Source: Candidatus Zipacnadum vermilionense (GTDB taxonomy: Bacteria; Armatimonadota; Zipacnadia; Zipacnadales; Zipacnadaceae). From it: a stretch of DNA of 64,000 nt. The notes beneath the pieces were generated by a model, which did no database searches, had not been told where the DNA came from, and worked only from the letters and a program-made list of their open reading frames with translations. Numbering within the stretch: position 1 is the stretch's first letter; every line of letters begins with the position of its first letter. Below are positions 7,295-14,623 of this stretch, in pieces. The stretch covers positions 1 to 64,000 of the forward strand of contig JALGSV010000014.1 in the NCBI GenBank assembly GCA_029821755.1. The letters run 5' to 3'. Both the position numbers and the translations under genes were made by a program.

Positions 7295-8260
7295 ATGGCT
7301 CTTGAGGAAATCCGGGCTGCCGAGTTGGACACCGAACAGTTCATCGCGGAGAAAGTGGCCGAGATCAGGGAGGCCGTCGGTGACGGGCTGGCCATCAATG
7401 CGTTGTCGGGAGGCGTGGACTCGTCGGTCGTGACGATGTTGGGGCACCGGGCGCTCGGCGACCGGCTCAAGACGCACTTCGTGGAGAACGGTCTGATGCG
7501 GCAGGGCGAACCACAGAAGATCGTCGACAGCTTCGCGGCGCTGAGAGTGCGGGTAGAGGTGGCGGACGCGAAGGACAAGTTCTTCGCCGCGTTACGCGGG
7601 CTGACCGATCCCGAGGAGAAACGGGAAGCCATTACCCAGACCTTCTACAAGGACGTTTTCGCGCAACTGGTGCGGGAGAGCGGGGCACGCTTCCTGCTGC
7701 AGGGGACGATTCTGACGGATGTGGACGAGACAGTGGCCGGCATCAAGCGGCAGCACAACGTCTTCGAGCAGTTGGGGATCGACCCGCAGGAAACCTTCGG
7801 TTACGGCATCCTGGAGCCGCTGATCCAGTTGCGCAAGGACGGGGTGCGGAAGGTCGGCGAGGCGGTGGGCCTGCCAGGGGAACTGTTCCGGCGTATCCCC
7901 TTCCCCGGTCCCGCTCTGGCCGCTCGGGTGATCGGCGAGGTCACGCCGGAAAAGGTGGAGCTGGTCCGGGAGGCCACGGTGATCGTAGAGGAGGAGCTGG
8001 CCGTCACGGGAGCCTTCCAGTACATGGCGATTCTGCACGAGGATTGCGTTACCGGTATGCGGGAGGGGCAGCGAGAGTTTGGGCAACAGATCGAGGTGCG
8101 CTGCTGGGACAGCATGGACGCCCGCACCGCCACGCCGACGCAAGTGAACTGGGCGATCTTGGAGCGGCTGGGGCAGCGCCTCGTCAGCGAGGTGCCCGGG
8201 GTGGTCAGCGTCACCTATGGGATCGCCCCGAAGCCGCCGTCGACGATGGAGGTAGTCTAG
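7295..8260 (+). CDS. GMP synthase-like ATP pyrophosphatase, no glutaminase domain
   Basis: The 321-residue protein aligns with the ATP-PPase plus dimerisation half of GMP synthase, the layout of the archaeal GuaAB subunit: P-loop LSGGVDSSVVTML, LLQGTILTDVDE, KRQHNVF, PFPGPALAARVIGEVTPEKVE. The C terminus is divergent: YGIAPKPPSTMEVV in place of the usual YDITSKPPxTIEWE, and IEVRCWDS in place of the ALRAVES strand. It may be a genuine split GMP synthase needing ammonia or a separate GATase, or a paralog acting on another nucleotide. A free-standing GATase lies 3.6 kb upstream. ATG 7295 gives the family-like N terminus. The next gene starts at the base after this stop. Confidence 0.8.
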   Translation: MALEEIRAAELDTEQFIAEKVAEIREAVGDGLAINALSGGVDSSVVTMLGHRALGDRLKTHFVENGLMRQGEPQKIVDSFAALRVRVEVADAKDKFFAALRGLTDPEEKREAITQTFYKDVFAQLVRESGARFLLQGTILTDVDETVAGIKRQHNVFEQLGIDPQETFGYGILEPLIQLRKDGVRKVGEAVGLPGELFRRIPFPGPALAARVIGEVTPEKVELVREATVIVEEELAVTGAFQYMAILHEDCVTGMREGQREFGQQIEVRCWDSMDARTATPTQVNWAILERLGQRLVSEVPGVVSVTYGIAPKPPSTMEVV

Positions 8261-9283
8261 GTGACAGACGCGGGACCGGAAGCACGCAAGCAAGCCTATA
8301 CCTTCTACGTCCTATACACCGTGGTTGCGGAGGCCTGCGGGTTGCACCTGCGGGATATCTTCCTCGAGCCGGAGAAGATTGCGGCGGCGTATCGGCGACT
8401 GCCGGAGGTGTTCTCGCCGCGGCTGTGGGAGGGGGTAGGGGATCACTTTGCCGTACCGGGGATTCAGTCGACCAGCTACGACCATCTGACGGCGCTGGGG
8501 GTGGAGGTGGACTTCCCGCTGGACGGGGAGCCTAAGCCGCGCAATATCCTGCAGGGGCCGGAGGACGTGGAGAAGCTGCAGAGCCCGGAGCGGTTCCTGG
8601 AGTGCGGGCTAATGCCGGAGCGGCGGCGACTGTGGACGCGGCTGCGGAAGGCGTGGGGGGAGGAGAGCCTCTCCCCCCTCCCGACCGGCTATGGCTGCGA
8701 GGGCCCGGTGACCAGCGCGGTGCTGCTGGCCGGGCAGGACTTCCTAGTGTGGCCGTACGACTGCCCGGAGGCGGCGCACGCGTTGCTGGAGTTCTGCGTG
8801 CGCAGCGCGCATGCCTTCCAGCGGGAGTACTTCGCGGAGTTGGGGACCCAGTTCCCGGTGAAGGTGTCGTGGATCTTCGACGACTTCGCGGGGATGTTCC
8901 CCCCCGCGCTGTTTGAGGAGTTCGTCGTGCCCTACTGGAACCTGTGGTACGAGCTGGCCGGGTGTGAGCGGCGCTGCGTGCATACGGAATTGCTCCGGCC
9001 CGACCACCTGCCGCTGCTGGCGCAGTGCAAGACGGACCACTTTGACCCCGGCGTGGACCAGTACGTAACCCCGCGGGACGTGGCTGAGAAATGCCCGTGC
9101 GACTTCCAGCTCCGGCTGCCGGCGTGGCATGTTCGGGGCGTGCCGGTGGAGAAGGTGCTGGCGGAATACCGGAAGCTGGCCAGCTATGAGCCGGTGAGGA
9201 TTGAGTTCGGGATGTACTGCCTGGAGGAGGAGGAGAACTTCCTGGCGCTCCTGGACTTGGCCCGGGAGATGGCGGGCGAGTGA
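8261..9283 (+). CDS. URO-D/MtaA-family protein, divergent zinc motif
   Basis: This 340-residue protein with a GTG start has the TIM-barrel pattern of the uroporphyrinogen decarboxylase superfamily, which includes methylcobamide:CoM methyltransferases (MtaA, CmuA): YGCEGPVTSAVLLAG, WIFDDFAGMFPPALFEEFVVPYW, then HTELLRPDHLPLLAQC. The H-x-C zinc signature seen in the other two family members here (HSCG) is not preserved; the matching segment reads CVHTELL. It abuts the GMP synthase-like gene with no gap, so the two are co-transcribed. It is not a haem-pathway HemE by appearance. Substrate unknown; methyl transfer is an inference from family and C1 context. Confidence 0.7.
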   Translation: MTDAGPEARKQAYTFYVLYTVVAEACGLHLRDIFLEPEKIAAAYRRLPEVFSPRLWEGVGDHFAVPGIQSTSYDHLTALGVEVDFPLDGEPKPRNILQGPEDVEKLQSPERFLECGLMPERRRLWTRLRKAWGEESLSPLPTGYGCEGPVTSAVLLAGQDFLVWPYDCPEAAHALLEFCVRSAHAFQREYFAELGTQFPVKVSWIFDDFAGMFPPALFEEFVVPYWNLWYELAGCERRCVHTELLRPDHLPLLAQCKTDHFDPGVDQYVTPRDVAEKCPCDFQLRLPAWHVRGVPVEKVLAEYRKLASYEPVRIEFGMYCLEEEENFLALLDLAREMAGE

Positions 9284-9539
9284 CCTATCTATTCCCCCAT
9301 CCCACTTGCCGGCTTTCCCCGCCAGGGCCGCAGGGAGGGGTTTGGGGTCAGGACGGGGAAATACACAAGGAATTGTAGCGACCGGTGGACAACAGCGCCG
9401 GAAGGTGCTGGGAACGCCGCACCGCGTACAGACGGTGCGGCGTCAAGTTGACATGGGTAGCACAGACCTCTCAGCCTGTGCGGCATACGACGTAGGCGGG
9501 GCGACCCGTGCTACTCGAGACAAAGGAGATACCCTAACT
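9284..9539 (+). promoter_or_regulatory. Leader of fhs: two hairpins and a family-A palindrome
   Basis: The gap holds AGCGCC-GGAA-GGTGCT (9393-9408), then GCCGCACCG ... CGGTGCGGC (9415-9441), then a family-A repeat (GGGTAGCACAG ... CCTGTG, 9453-9480) and a strong AAAGGAGAT Shine-Dalgarno at 9522. I compared it mentally with THF and ZTP riboswitches and found neither core. It is a candidate structured leader only. Confidence 0.3.
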
Positions 9540-11237
9540 ATGCTTAGCGATCTTGAAATCGCCCAAGCCGCTACCATGCGACCCCTCGCCGACGTGGCCG
9601 CAGACATGGGGCTGCTGCCGGAGGACCTGGAGATGTACGGCCGACATAAGGCTAAGGTCCACCTGGACGTCCGCAACCGCCTCGCTGACCGTCCCAACGG
9701 GAAGTACGTGCTGGTGACCGCCATCACCCCCACGCCGCTAGGCGAGGGCAAGACCGTCACCACCATCGGCCTCACCCAGGGCCTGCAGCACATCGGGAAG
9801 AAGCCCATCTGCTGCATCCGCCAGCCGTCAATGGGGCCGGTCTTCGGCATCAAGGGCGGGGCCGCCGGGGGCGGGTATGCCCAGGTGGTGCCGATGGAGG
9901 ACCTGAACCTGCACTTCACCGGCGACATCCACGCGGTGGGCGCCGCCAATAACCTGCTGGCGGCGATGCTGGACGCCAGCTTGTGGCATAAGAACCCGCT
10001 GGATATCGACCCCTTGAGCATCACCTGGAACCGCGTCGTGGACATGAACGACGTGGCCCTGCGCAAGATCATCACGGGGCTGGGCGGGGCCAAGGGCGGC
10101 CTCCCACGGGAGACGCAGTTCGACATCACGGTGGCCTCCGAGGTCATGGCTATCCTGGCGCTCACCACCGGCCTGCAGGACATCCGGGAGCGGCTGGGGC
10201 GAATCATGGTGGGCCTGAGCAAGTCAGGCAAGCCGGTGACCGCCGAGGACCTCGGAGCCGCAGGTGCCATGTCGGTACTGATGAAGGACGCTATCCAGCC
10301 GAACCTGATGCAGCGGCTGGACGGCGGGGCGGCCTTCGTACACGCGGGGCCCTTCGCCAACATCGCCATCGGCTGTAACTCCATCGTCGCCGACCAGATC
10401 GCCCTGAAGCTGGGCGAGTACGTGATCACCGAGGCCGGCTTCGGCGCGGACATCGGCGCCGAGAAATTCATGGACATCAAGTGCCGCGCGGCGGACCTGG
10501 CCCCGAACGCCGTGGTCATCGTAGCCACCATTAAGGCGCTCAAGATGCACGGCGGCGGGTTCATCCAGAAGCCTGGCAAGAAGCCGCCCATGGACGAGAT
10601 CATGAAGCCCAATCCGGCGGCCGTGGAAGCCGGTTGCGCCAACCTGATCCAGCACGTCGAGAACATGCGCAAGTTCGGCGTCCCAGTCGTCGTAGCGATA
10701 AACGCCTTCCCGTATGACACGCCGGAGGAGACGGAGATCGTGCGGGCGGCGGCGCTGAGCGCGGGCGCGGAGGCGGCGCCGGAGTCGCTGGTGCACGCCC
10801 AGGGCGGCGCAGGCGGCGCGGCGCTGGCCGAGGCCGTGGTGGCCGCGGCGGATAAGCCCAGCGAACTGAAGCTCCTGTACCCGCTCGAGGCCTCCATCAA
10901 GGAGAAGATCGAGACGATCGCGCGGGAGATCTACCGGGCCGGCGACGTAGACTACTCCCCGGTCGCCGAGAAGAAGATCAAGCAGTTCACCAAGCAGGGC
11001 CTGGACAAGCTGCCGATCTGCATGGCCAAGACGCACCTGTCGGTGACGCACGACCCGGACATCAAGAACACCTGCCCCGGCTTCATCCTGCCGGTGCGGG
11101 ACATCCGCCCCTCGGCGGGCGCGGGCTTCCTGTACCCCCTCTGCGGGGAGATGAGCACGATGCCGGCGCTGCCGACCAGGCCGGCGGCGGTGGATGTGGA
11201 CTTGGACGAGGAAGGGAACATCGTGGGGCTGTTCTGA
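9540..11237 (+). CDS. fhs: Formate-tetrahydrofolate ligase (10-formyl-THF synthetase)
   Basis: Fhs activates formate with ATP to 10-formyl-THF, the entry step of the THF methyl branch. The 565-residue length matches the family. Visible motifs are the P-loop TPTPLGEGKTVTTIGL, IRQPSMGPVFGIKGGAAGGG, FTGDIHAVGAANNLL and the C-terminal CPGFILPVRDIRPSAGAGF. ATG 9540 follows an AAAGGAGAT ribosome-binding site at good spacing. It opens a cluster that also holds fchA, folD, metF and an AcsE-like gene, so formate can be carried to methyl-THF by enzymes coded within 14 kb. It could also run in reverse to make ATP and formate. Confidence 0.97.
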   Translation: MLSDLEIAQAATMRPLADVAADMGLLPEDLEMYGRHKAKVHLDVRNRLADRPNGKYVLVTAITPTPLGEGKTVTTIGLTQGLQHIGKKPICCIRQPSMGPVFGIKGGAAGGGYAQVVPMEDLNLHFTGDIHAVGAANNLLAAMLDASLWHKNPLDIDPLSITWNRVVDMNDVALRKIITGLGGAKGGLPRETQFDITVASEVMAILALTTGLQDIRERLGRIMVGLSKSGKPVTAEDLGAAGAMSVLMKDAIQPNLMQRLDGGAAFVHAGPFANIAIGCNSIVADQIALKLGEYVITEAGFGADIGAEKFMDIKCRAADLAPNAVVIVATIKALKMHGGGFIQKPGKKPPMDEIMKPNPAAVEAGCANLIQHVENMRKFGVPVVVAINAFPYDTPEETEIVRAAALSAGAEAAPESLVHAQGGAGGAALAEAVVAAADKPSELKLLYPLEASIKEKIETIAREIYRAGDVDYSPVAEKKIKQFTKQGLDKLPICMAKTHLSVTHDPDIKNTCPGFILPVRDIRPSAGAGFLYPLCGEMSTMPALPTRPAAVDVDLDEEGNIVGLF

Positions 11238-11279
11238 GGGAAGTGGTGAGTGGTGGGTGGTGGGTGGTGAGTTGGGGAG

Positions 11280-11322
11280 GGGACTGACGCCGGTCTGGTC
11301 CGCCGGGCCGGTGTCTGTCCCC
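11280..11322. repeat. Imperfect inverted repeat (GGGACTGAC ... GTCTGTCCCC)
   Basis: The space after fhs holds a GT-rich tract (GGTGAGTGGTGGGTGG, 11245 on) and then this imperfect palindrome with arms GGGACTGACgCCGG and CCGGtGTCTGTCCC. A related arrangement (GGGGACAGGC ... GCCTGTCCC) occurs at 44132-44184. It may serve as the fhs terminator. Confidence 0.45.
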
Positions 11323-11363
11323 GACGTGCGCTGAGGAATCGACAGGCCGAGGAGGCGAAGGCG

Positions 11364-11834
11364 ATGAAGAGGCTGCTGTGGGTGGCGGGAGTGCTGGTCC
11401 TTGCCGCGGCTTTCGTGGCGGCCGTGGGTATTTGGCGACGGAGCCATCCGATCTACTCTCCGGAGCAGGTAGTCCGCAAGTACATCGAAGTCTATGGCGA
11501 CTTTTACCGGACCCGGAAGAGCGAGCCATTGCCAATCTTCCCTCGCATATCCCCGCCTGATGCAGCGCATTTTCTGCCGGCGGCAACGCTGGTACGGGTT
11601 GGGGCGGCGCAGGTGTCTGGTGAGACCGGCACGGTTCCGGTCACCTTCGTTCTCACCAACCACGGGAAGTACCCGCCGGAGGCCGCCACCCCATTCTTCG
11701 TCAAGAAGCTCGGTGGGGGATGGCTCGTAGATGACATCGCCACCCACGACCGCATAAACAGTGAGTGGGGAACGCACTGTTGGGGAGACTGGGGGGTCTA
11801 CACTGGCTCGCCCATCCAGGGAGGCGAGCGGTAG
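11364..11834 (+). CDS. Hypothetical membrane-anchored protein
   Basis: The 156-residue product is not recognised. It starts MKRLLWVAGVLVLAAAFVAA, a signal anchor or uncleaved signal peptide, followed by a soluble domain beginning YSPEQVVRKYIEVYGDFYR. That looks like the start of a small cone-shaped (NTF2- or lipoprotein-like) domain. It has a plausible ribosome-binding site (GGAGGCGAAGGCG). It lies between fhs and a URO-D-family gene; whether it belongs to their transcript is unclear. Its 3' end runs up to a composite palindromic repeat. Confidence 0.65.
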   Translation: MKRLLWVAGVLVLAAAFVAAVGIWRRSHPIYSPEQVVRKYIEVYGDFYRTRKSEPLPIFPRISPPDAAHFLPAATLVRVGAAQVSGETGTVPVTFVLTNHGKYPPEAATPFFVKKLGGGWLVDDIATHDRINSEWGTHCWGDWGVYTGSPIQGGER

Positions 11835-11908
11835 CCTTGCACGTCCCGACACCGGCGAGACGCCGGCGCCACCGGGAGGGACGCAGGCTTGGAAGCCCGC
11901 GCTACCCA
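11829..11908. repeat. Composite palindromic repeat, families C and A
   Basis: The segment contains ACCGGCGAGACGCCGGCGCC (family C) and ACGCAGGCTTGGAAGCCCGC (family A), bounded by GGTAGC and GCTACCC, so the whole piece can fold back on itself. It is intergenic, 10 bp before the start codon of the next gene. Confidence 0.75.
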
Positions 11909-11917
11909 GAGGCAATC

Positions 11918-12865
11918 ATGTCCATGACCCGCCGCGAATCCGTCATCGCCGCCATCAACCACCAGCAGACCGGCCACATCCCCTACGCCTTCGACTTCAC
12001 GGCGGAGGCGACGGCGATGTTGCAGGAGCATTATGGGTGCGAGGACCTCTCCGCCCATATCGGGAACTGCATCCGGGATGTGCCGGGGGTGTGGTGGCAG
12101 TTCGTGAATGTGCCCGAGGAGCAACTGGAGCCGGGGGTGCCCTCGCGCCTGCCGGATGTGCAGGGGCGCGGTAGCTATGAGGCGATGACCGAGGCCCTCG
12201 AGCAGCTGCGAGAGACCACCGACGCCTTCCTGCTGGTGCGGTTCTATGCCTCCCTGTTCGAAAAGGCCTGGGGCCTGCGGGGGATGGAGAACCTGCTCTC
12301 CGACATGCTGCTGCACGAGGAGTACTGCGAGGCGCTGTTTGAGCGGATCGTCACCGCCGACCTGATGATGCTGGAGATGATGCTGGCGGCGGAGGTGGAC
12401 GGGGTGCTGCTGGGGTGCGACTGGGGCAGCCAGCAGGCGCTGCTGATGAGCCCGGCCATGTGGCGCAAGTACATCGGCCCCCGCCATGCGCGGATGTTCA
12501 GCAAGATCCGGGAGGCCGGGAAGTACGCCTTCCTGCACTCCTGCGGTAACATCTGTGACGTCCTACCGGACGTTACTAGGATGGGCGTGCAGGTGCTCAA
12601 CCCCGCCCAGCCGGAGTGCATGGACATCGGTATGCTCAAGGACGAATTCGGCGCGCACCTGACCTTCTGGGGCGGTATCAGCACCCAGCAAACGCTTCCC
12701 TACGGCACGCCGGACCAGGTCCGCGCCGACACGCGGGAGGTCGCGGCGCGACTGGGAAAGGGCGGCGGGTATATCCTCTCCCCGGCGCAGTCCGTGCAGG
12801 GGGACGTGCCGCTGGAGAATATCGTGGCGATGATCGAGGAGGCGGAGAGGTTGTTTGGGGGGTAG
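11918..12865 (+). CDS. URO-D/MtaA-family methyltransferase-like protein
   Basis: The 315-residue protein belongs to the uroporphyrinogen decarboxylase superfamily in its MtaA/CmuA-like branch. It starts MSMTRRESVIAAINHQQTG, a typical start for the family (REx(V/I)xxAxxxxxPDRxP), and carries the zinc motif FLHSCGNICDVLP and the barrel strand ECMDIGMLKDEFGAHLTFWGGIS. Family members move methyl groups between corrinoid proteins and thiols; true HemE is less likely. ATG 11918 was preferred to earlier in-frame starts that would translate the intergenic repeat. It lies between fhs and fchA, suggesting methyl-group metabolism. Its substrate cannot be read from sequence. Confidence 0.8.
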   Translation: MSMTRRESVIAAINHQQTGHIPYAFDFTAEATAMLQEHYGCEDLSAHIGNCIRDVPGVWWQFVNVPEEQLEPGVPSRLPDVQGRGSYEAMTEALEQLRETTDAFLLVRFYASLFEKAWGLRGMENLLSDMLLHEEYCEALFERIVTADLMMLEMMLAAEVDGVLLGCDWGSQQALLMSPAMWRKYIGPRHARMFSKIREAGKYAFLHSCGNICDVLPDVTRMGVQVLNPAQPECMDIGMLKDEFGAHLTFWGGISTQQTLPYGTPDQVRADTREVAARLGKGGGYILSPAQSVQGDVPLENIVAMIEEAERLFGG

Positions 12866-12888
12866 GGATCTACCCCGCCCGCGGCGGC

Positions 12889-12927
12889 CTCACCCCCTGC
12901 CCCCTCTCCTGGCAGGAGAGGGGGTAG
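12889..12927. repeat. Family D palindrome
   Basis: The sequence reads CACCCCCTGCCCCCTCTCCT then GGCAGGAGAGGGGGTAG, a GC-rich hairpin in the gap before fchA. A second copy with the same arms lies inside the GT39 gene at 61895-61933. Confidence 0.75.
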
Positions 12928-12949
12928 CAGAGCCGGCAAGGAGATTGAG

Positions 12950-13582
12950 ATGAGACTATCGGAACAGACCGTCCGCACCTATACTGAACTGCTCGCCGGT
13001 TCTGGCCCGACCCCGGGTGGCGGGAGCGCCGCCGGGCTGGCCGGGGCCCTGGCCGCAGCCTCGGCGGCTATGGTGGGGTCGTTTACCGTGGGGAAGCCCA
13101 AGTTCGCCGAGGTGGAGGCGGAGGTCACGGAGCTCCTTGCTAGCCTACAGGCGCTGCGGGAGCGGCTGCTCGACTTGACCGACGCCGACGCGGAGGCCTA
13201 TGCCCAGGTGGGGGCGGCATACGGGATGGCCAAGGGGACCGACGAGGAGAAGGCGGCGCGGCGGGCAGCCATTCAGGAGGCGCTGAAGGCGGCAGCCCAG
13301 GTACCGCTGGGGGTCGTCGTCGCGGCGGGGGAAGTGGCGGTGCTGCTCCCGGCCATGACGGAGAAGGGGAACCCGAACCTGCTGAGCGACGTCGGGGTAG
13401 CGGCGATCCTGGCGCAGGCGGCCTGCGCGGCGGGGAGGCTGAATGTGGAGGTCAACCTGGCCGGGGTAAAGGACGAGGCGTACGTCGCCCAGGCGCGGGA
13501 GCAAATGGCGGACGCGGAGGGAAAGATAGCCGTAGCGCGGGAGGTGGCGGCGGCGGTGTTGGCTAAGATAACCGCGGGATAG
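12950..13582 (+). CDS. fchA: Methenyl-THF cyclohydrolase / formimidoyl-THF cyclodeaminase family protein
   Basis: The 210-residue protein matches the FTCD C-terminal/FchA family: GSGPTPGGGSAAGLAGALAAA near the N terminus, all-helical composition and family length. Members either release ammonia from formimino-THF or hydrolyse 5,10-methenyl-THF to 10-formyl-THF. Its position between fhs and folD argues for the cyclohydrolase role. The FolD next door lacks the catalytic Lys needed for that activity, so FchA probably supplies it. No histidine-degradation genes are nearby. It has a good Shine-Dalgarno (AAGGAG), and its stop codon lies in a family-A palindrome. Confidence 0.88.
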   Translation: MRLSEQTVRTYTELLAGSGPTPGGGSAAGLAGALAAASAAMVGSFTVGKPKFAEVEAEVTELLASLQALRERLLDLTDADAEAYAQVGAAYGMAKGTDEEKAARRAAIQEALKAAAQVPLGVVVAAGEVAVLLPAMTEKGNPNLLSDVGVAAILAQAACAAGRLNVEVNLAGVKDEAYVAQAREQMADAEGKIAVAREVAAAVLAKITAG

Positions 13583-13650
13583 CGCAAGCTTCCAAGCCTG
13601 CGTGCCCGGAACGTCACAGACCGACACAGGCTTGGAAGCCTGTGCTACCC
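13577..13650. repeat. Family A inverted-repeat pair between fchA and folD
   Basis: Two facing copies, GCTTCCAAGCCTGCGT and ACACAGGCTTGGAAGCCTGT, bounded by GGGATAGC and GCTACCC, can pair along their whole length. The left end includes the fchA stop codon. Confidence 0.75.
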
Positions 13651-13669
13651 AGAATCGGAGGATACCTAG

Positions 13670-14539
13670 ATGTCAGCAACTCTACTCGAAGGCGGCCCTA
13701 TCGCCGCTCAGATCATGTCGGACGTTACCGCGGCCGTGGCCGCGCTGCCCGAGGACCAGAAACCCAAGCTAGTGGCCGTGATGGCCGGGGATAACCCCGG
13801 TGCACGCGCCTATGCCCGGATGCAGTCCAAGGCCGCCGGGAAGGTCGGCATCGCCTATGAGCTGATCGAGCTGCCCGAGGACGTCACCCAGGAGGATATG
13901 GCCAGCAAGATCGTGGAGCTGAACGCCGACGCCAGCGCTACCGGAATCATCCAACTGATGCCGGTGCCGGCACAGATCAACGCGCGGGCCATCCAGGCCA
14001 TCATCGACCCGCTCAAAGACGTCGACGGCGTGACGCCGGCCGCCCTGGGCGAGGTCGTCCGCGGCAATATGAACGCGGCGCCTTGCACCGCCCAGTCGGT
14101 GATGGAGCTGGTCAAGGCCTCTGGCGTGAACCTGCGCGGGCTGGAGTGCGTTATGGTCGGCCACAGCGAGATCGTGGGCAAGCCGGTCGGTCTGCTGCTG
14201 CTGGATCAATTCGCCACCGTCAGCGTCTGCCACATCGGCACCAGCGAGGCGGGCATGCTGGAGGCGCACACCACCAGCGCGGACCTGCTCATCGTCGCCG
14301 TAGGCGTGAAGGGCCTCGTCAAGGGTAGCATGATCAAGCCGGGCGCGGTGGTCATCGACGTGGGCATGAACCGCGTCAAGAACGCCGAGGGCAAGACCAA
14401 GATGGTCGGCGACGTGGTCTTCGAGGAGGCCGTGGAGGTCGCCAGCCAGATCACCCCGGTGCCGGGAGGCGTGGGACCGCTGACCACGGCGATCCTGGTG
14501 CGCAACACCATGAATGCGCTGAAGCTGCAGCGCGGCTAG
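13670..14539 (+). CDS. folD: 5,10-methylene-THF dehydrogenase (FolD family), cyclohydrolase residues changed
   Basis: The 289-residue protein is a full-length FolD: GDNPGARAYARMQSK, KDVDG, PCTAQSV, VGHSEIVGKPVG (dinucleotide-binding turn), NADLLIVAVG-type strand ADLLIVAVG, and PVPGGVGPLTTA. Ungapped alignment with the E. coli sequence as I recall it puts Gln52 at the catalytic Lys of the Y-x-x-x-K motif (E. coli Lys54), and Leu96 where the family has Gln in QLPLP. Published Lys-to-Gln changes at this site in human enzyme abolish cyclohydrolase and leave dehydrogenase activity. So this protein is predicted to be a dehydrogenase only, with FchA as the separate cyclohydrolase. It starts 87 bp after fchA. 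Confidence 0.93.
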   Translation: MSATLLEGGPIAAQIMSDVTAAVAALPEDQKPKLVAVMAGDNPGARAYARMQSKAAGKVGIAYELIELPEDVTQEDMASKIVELNADASATGIIQLMPVPAQINARAIQAIIDPLKDVDGVTPAALGEVVRGNMNAAPCTAQSVMELVKASGVNLRGLECVMVGHSEIVGKPVGLLLLDQFATVSVCHIGTSEAGMLEAHTTSADLLIVAVGVKGLVKGSMIKPGAVVIDVGMNRVKNAEGKTKMVGDVVFEEAVEVASQITPVPGGVGPLTTAILVRNTMNALKLQRG

Positions 14540-14623
14540 GCGCGGGAGCACTGCGAGGCGGGCCGGGCTGGCGACGGTCGCTGACGCGATCGCCACTCGG
14601 CCGCCCCCCCAGGAGGAGAAACC

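Noticed and set aside
9284-9539. THF or ZTP riboswitch upstream of fhs
   Set aside because: The conserved ZTP core (CCGCCTGGGC type) and THF aptamer signatures were not found; only hairpins and a repeat are visible.
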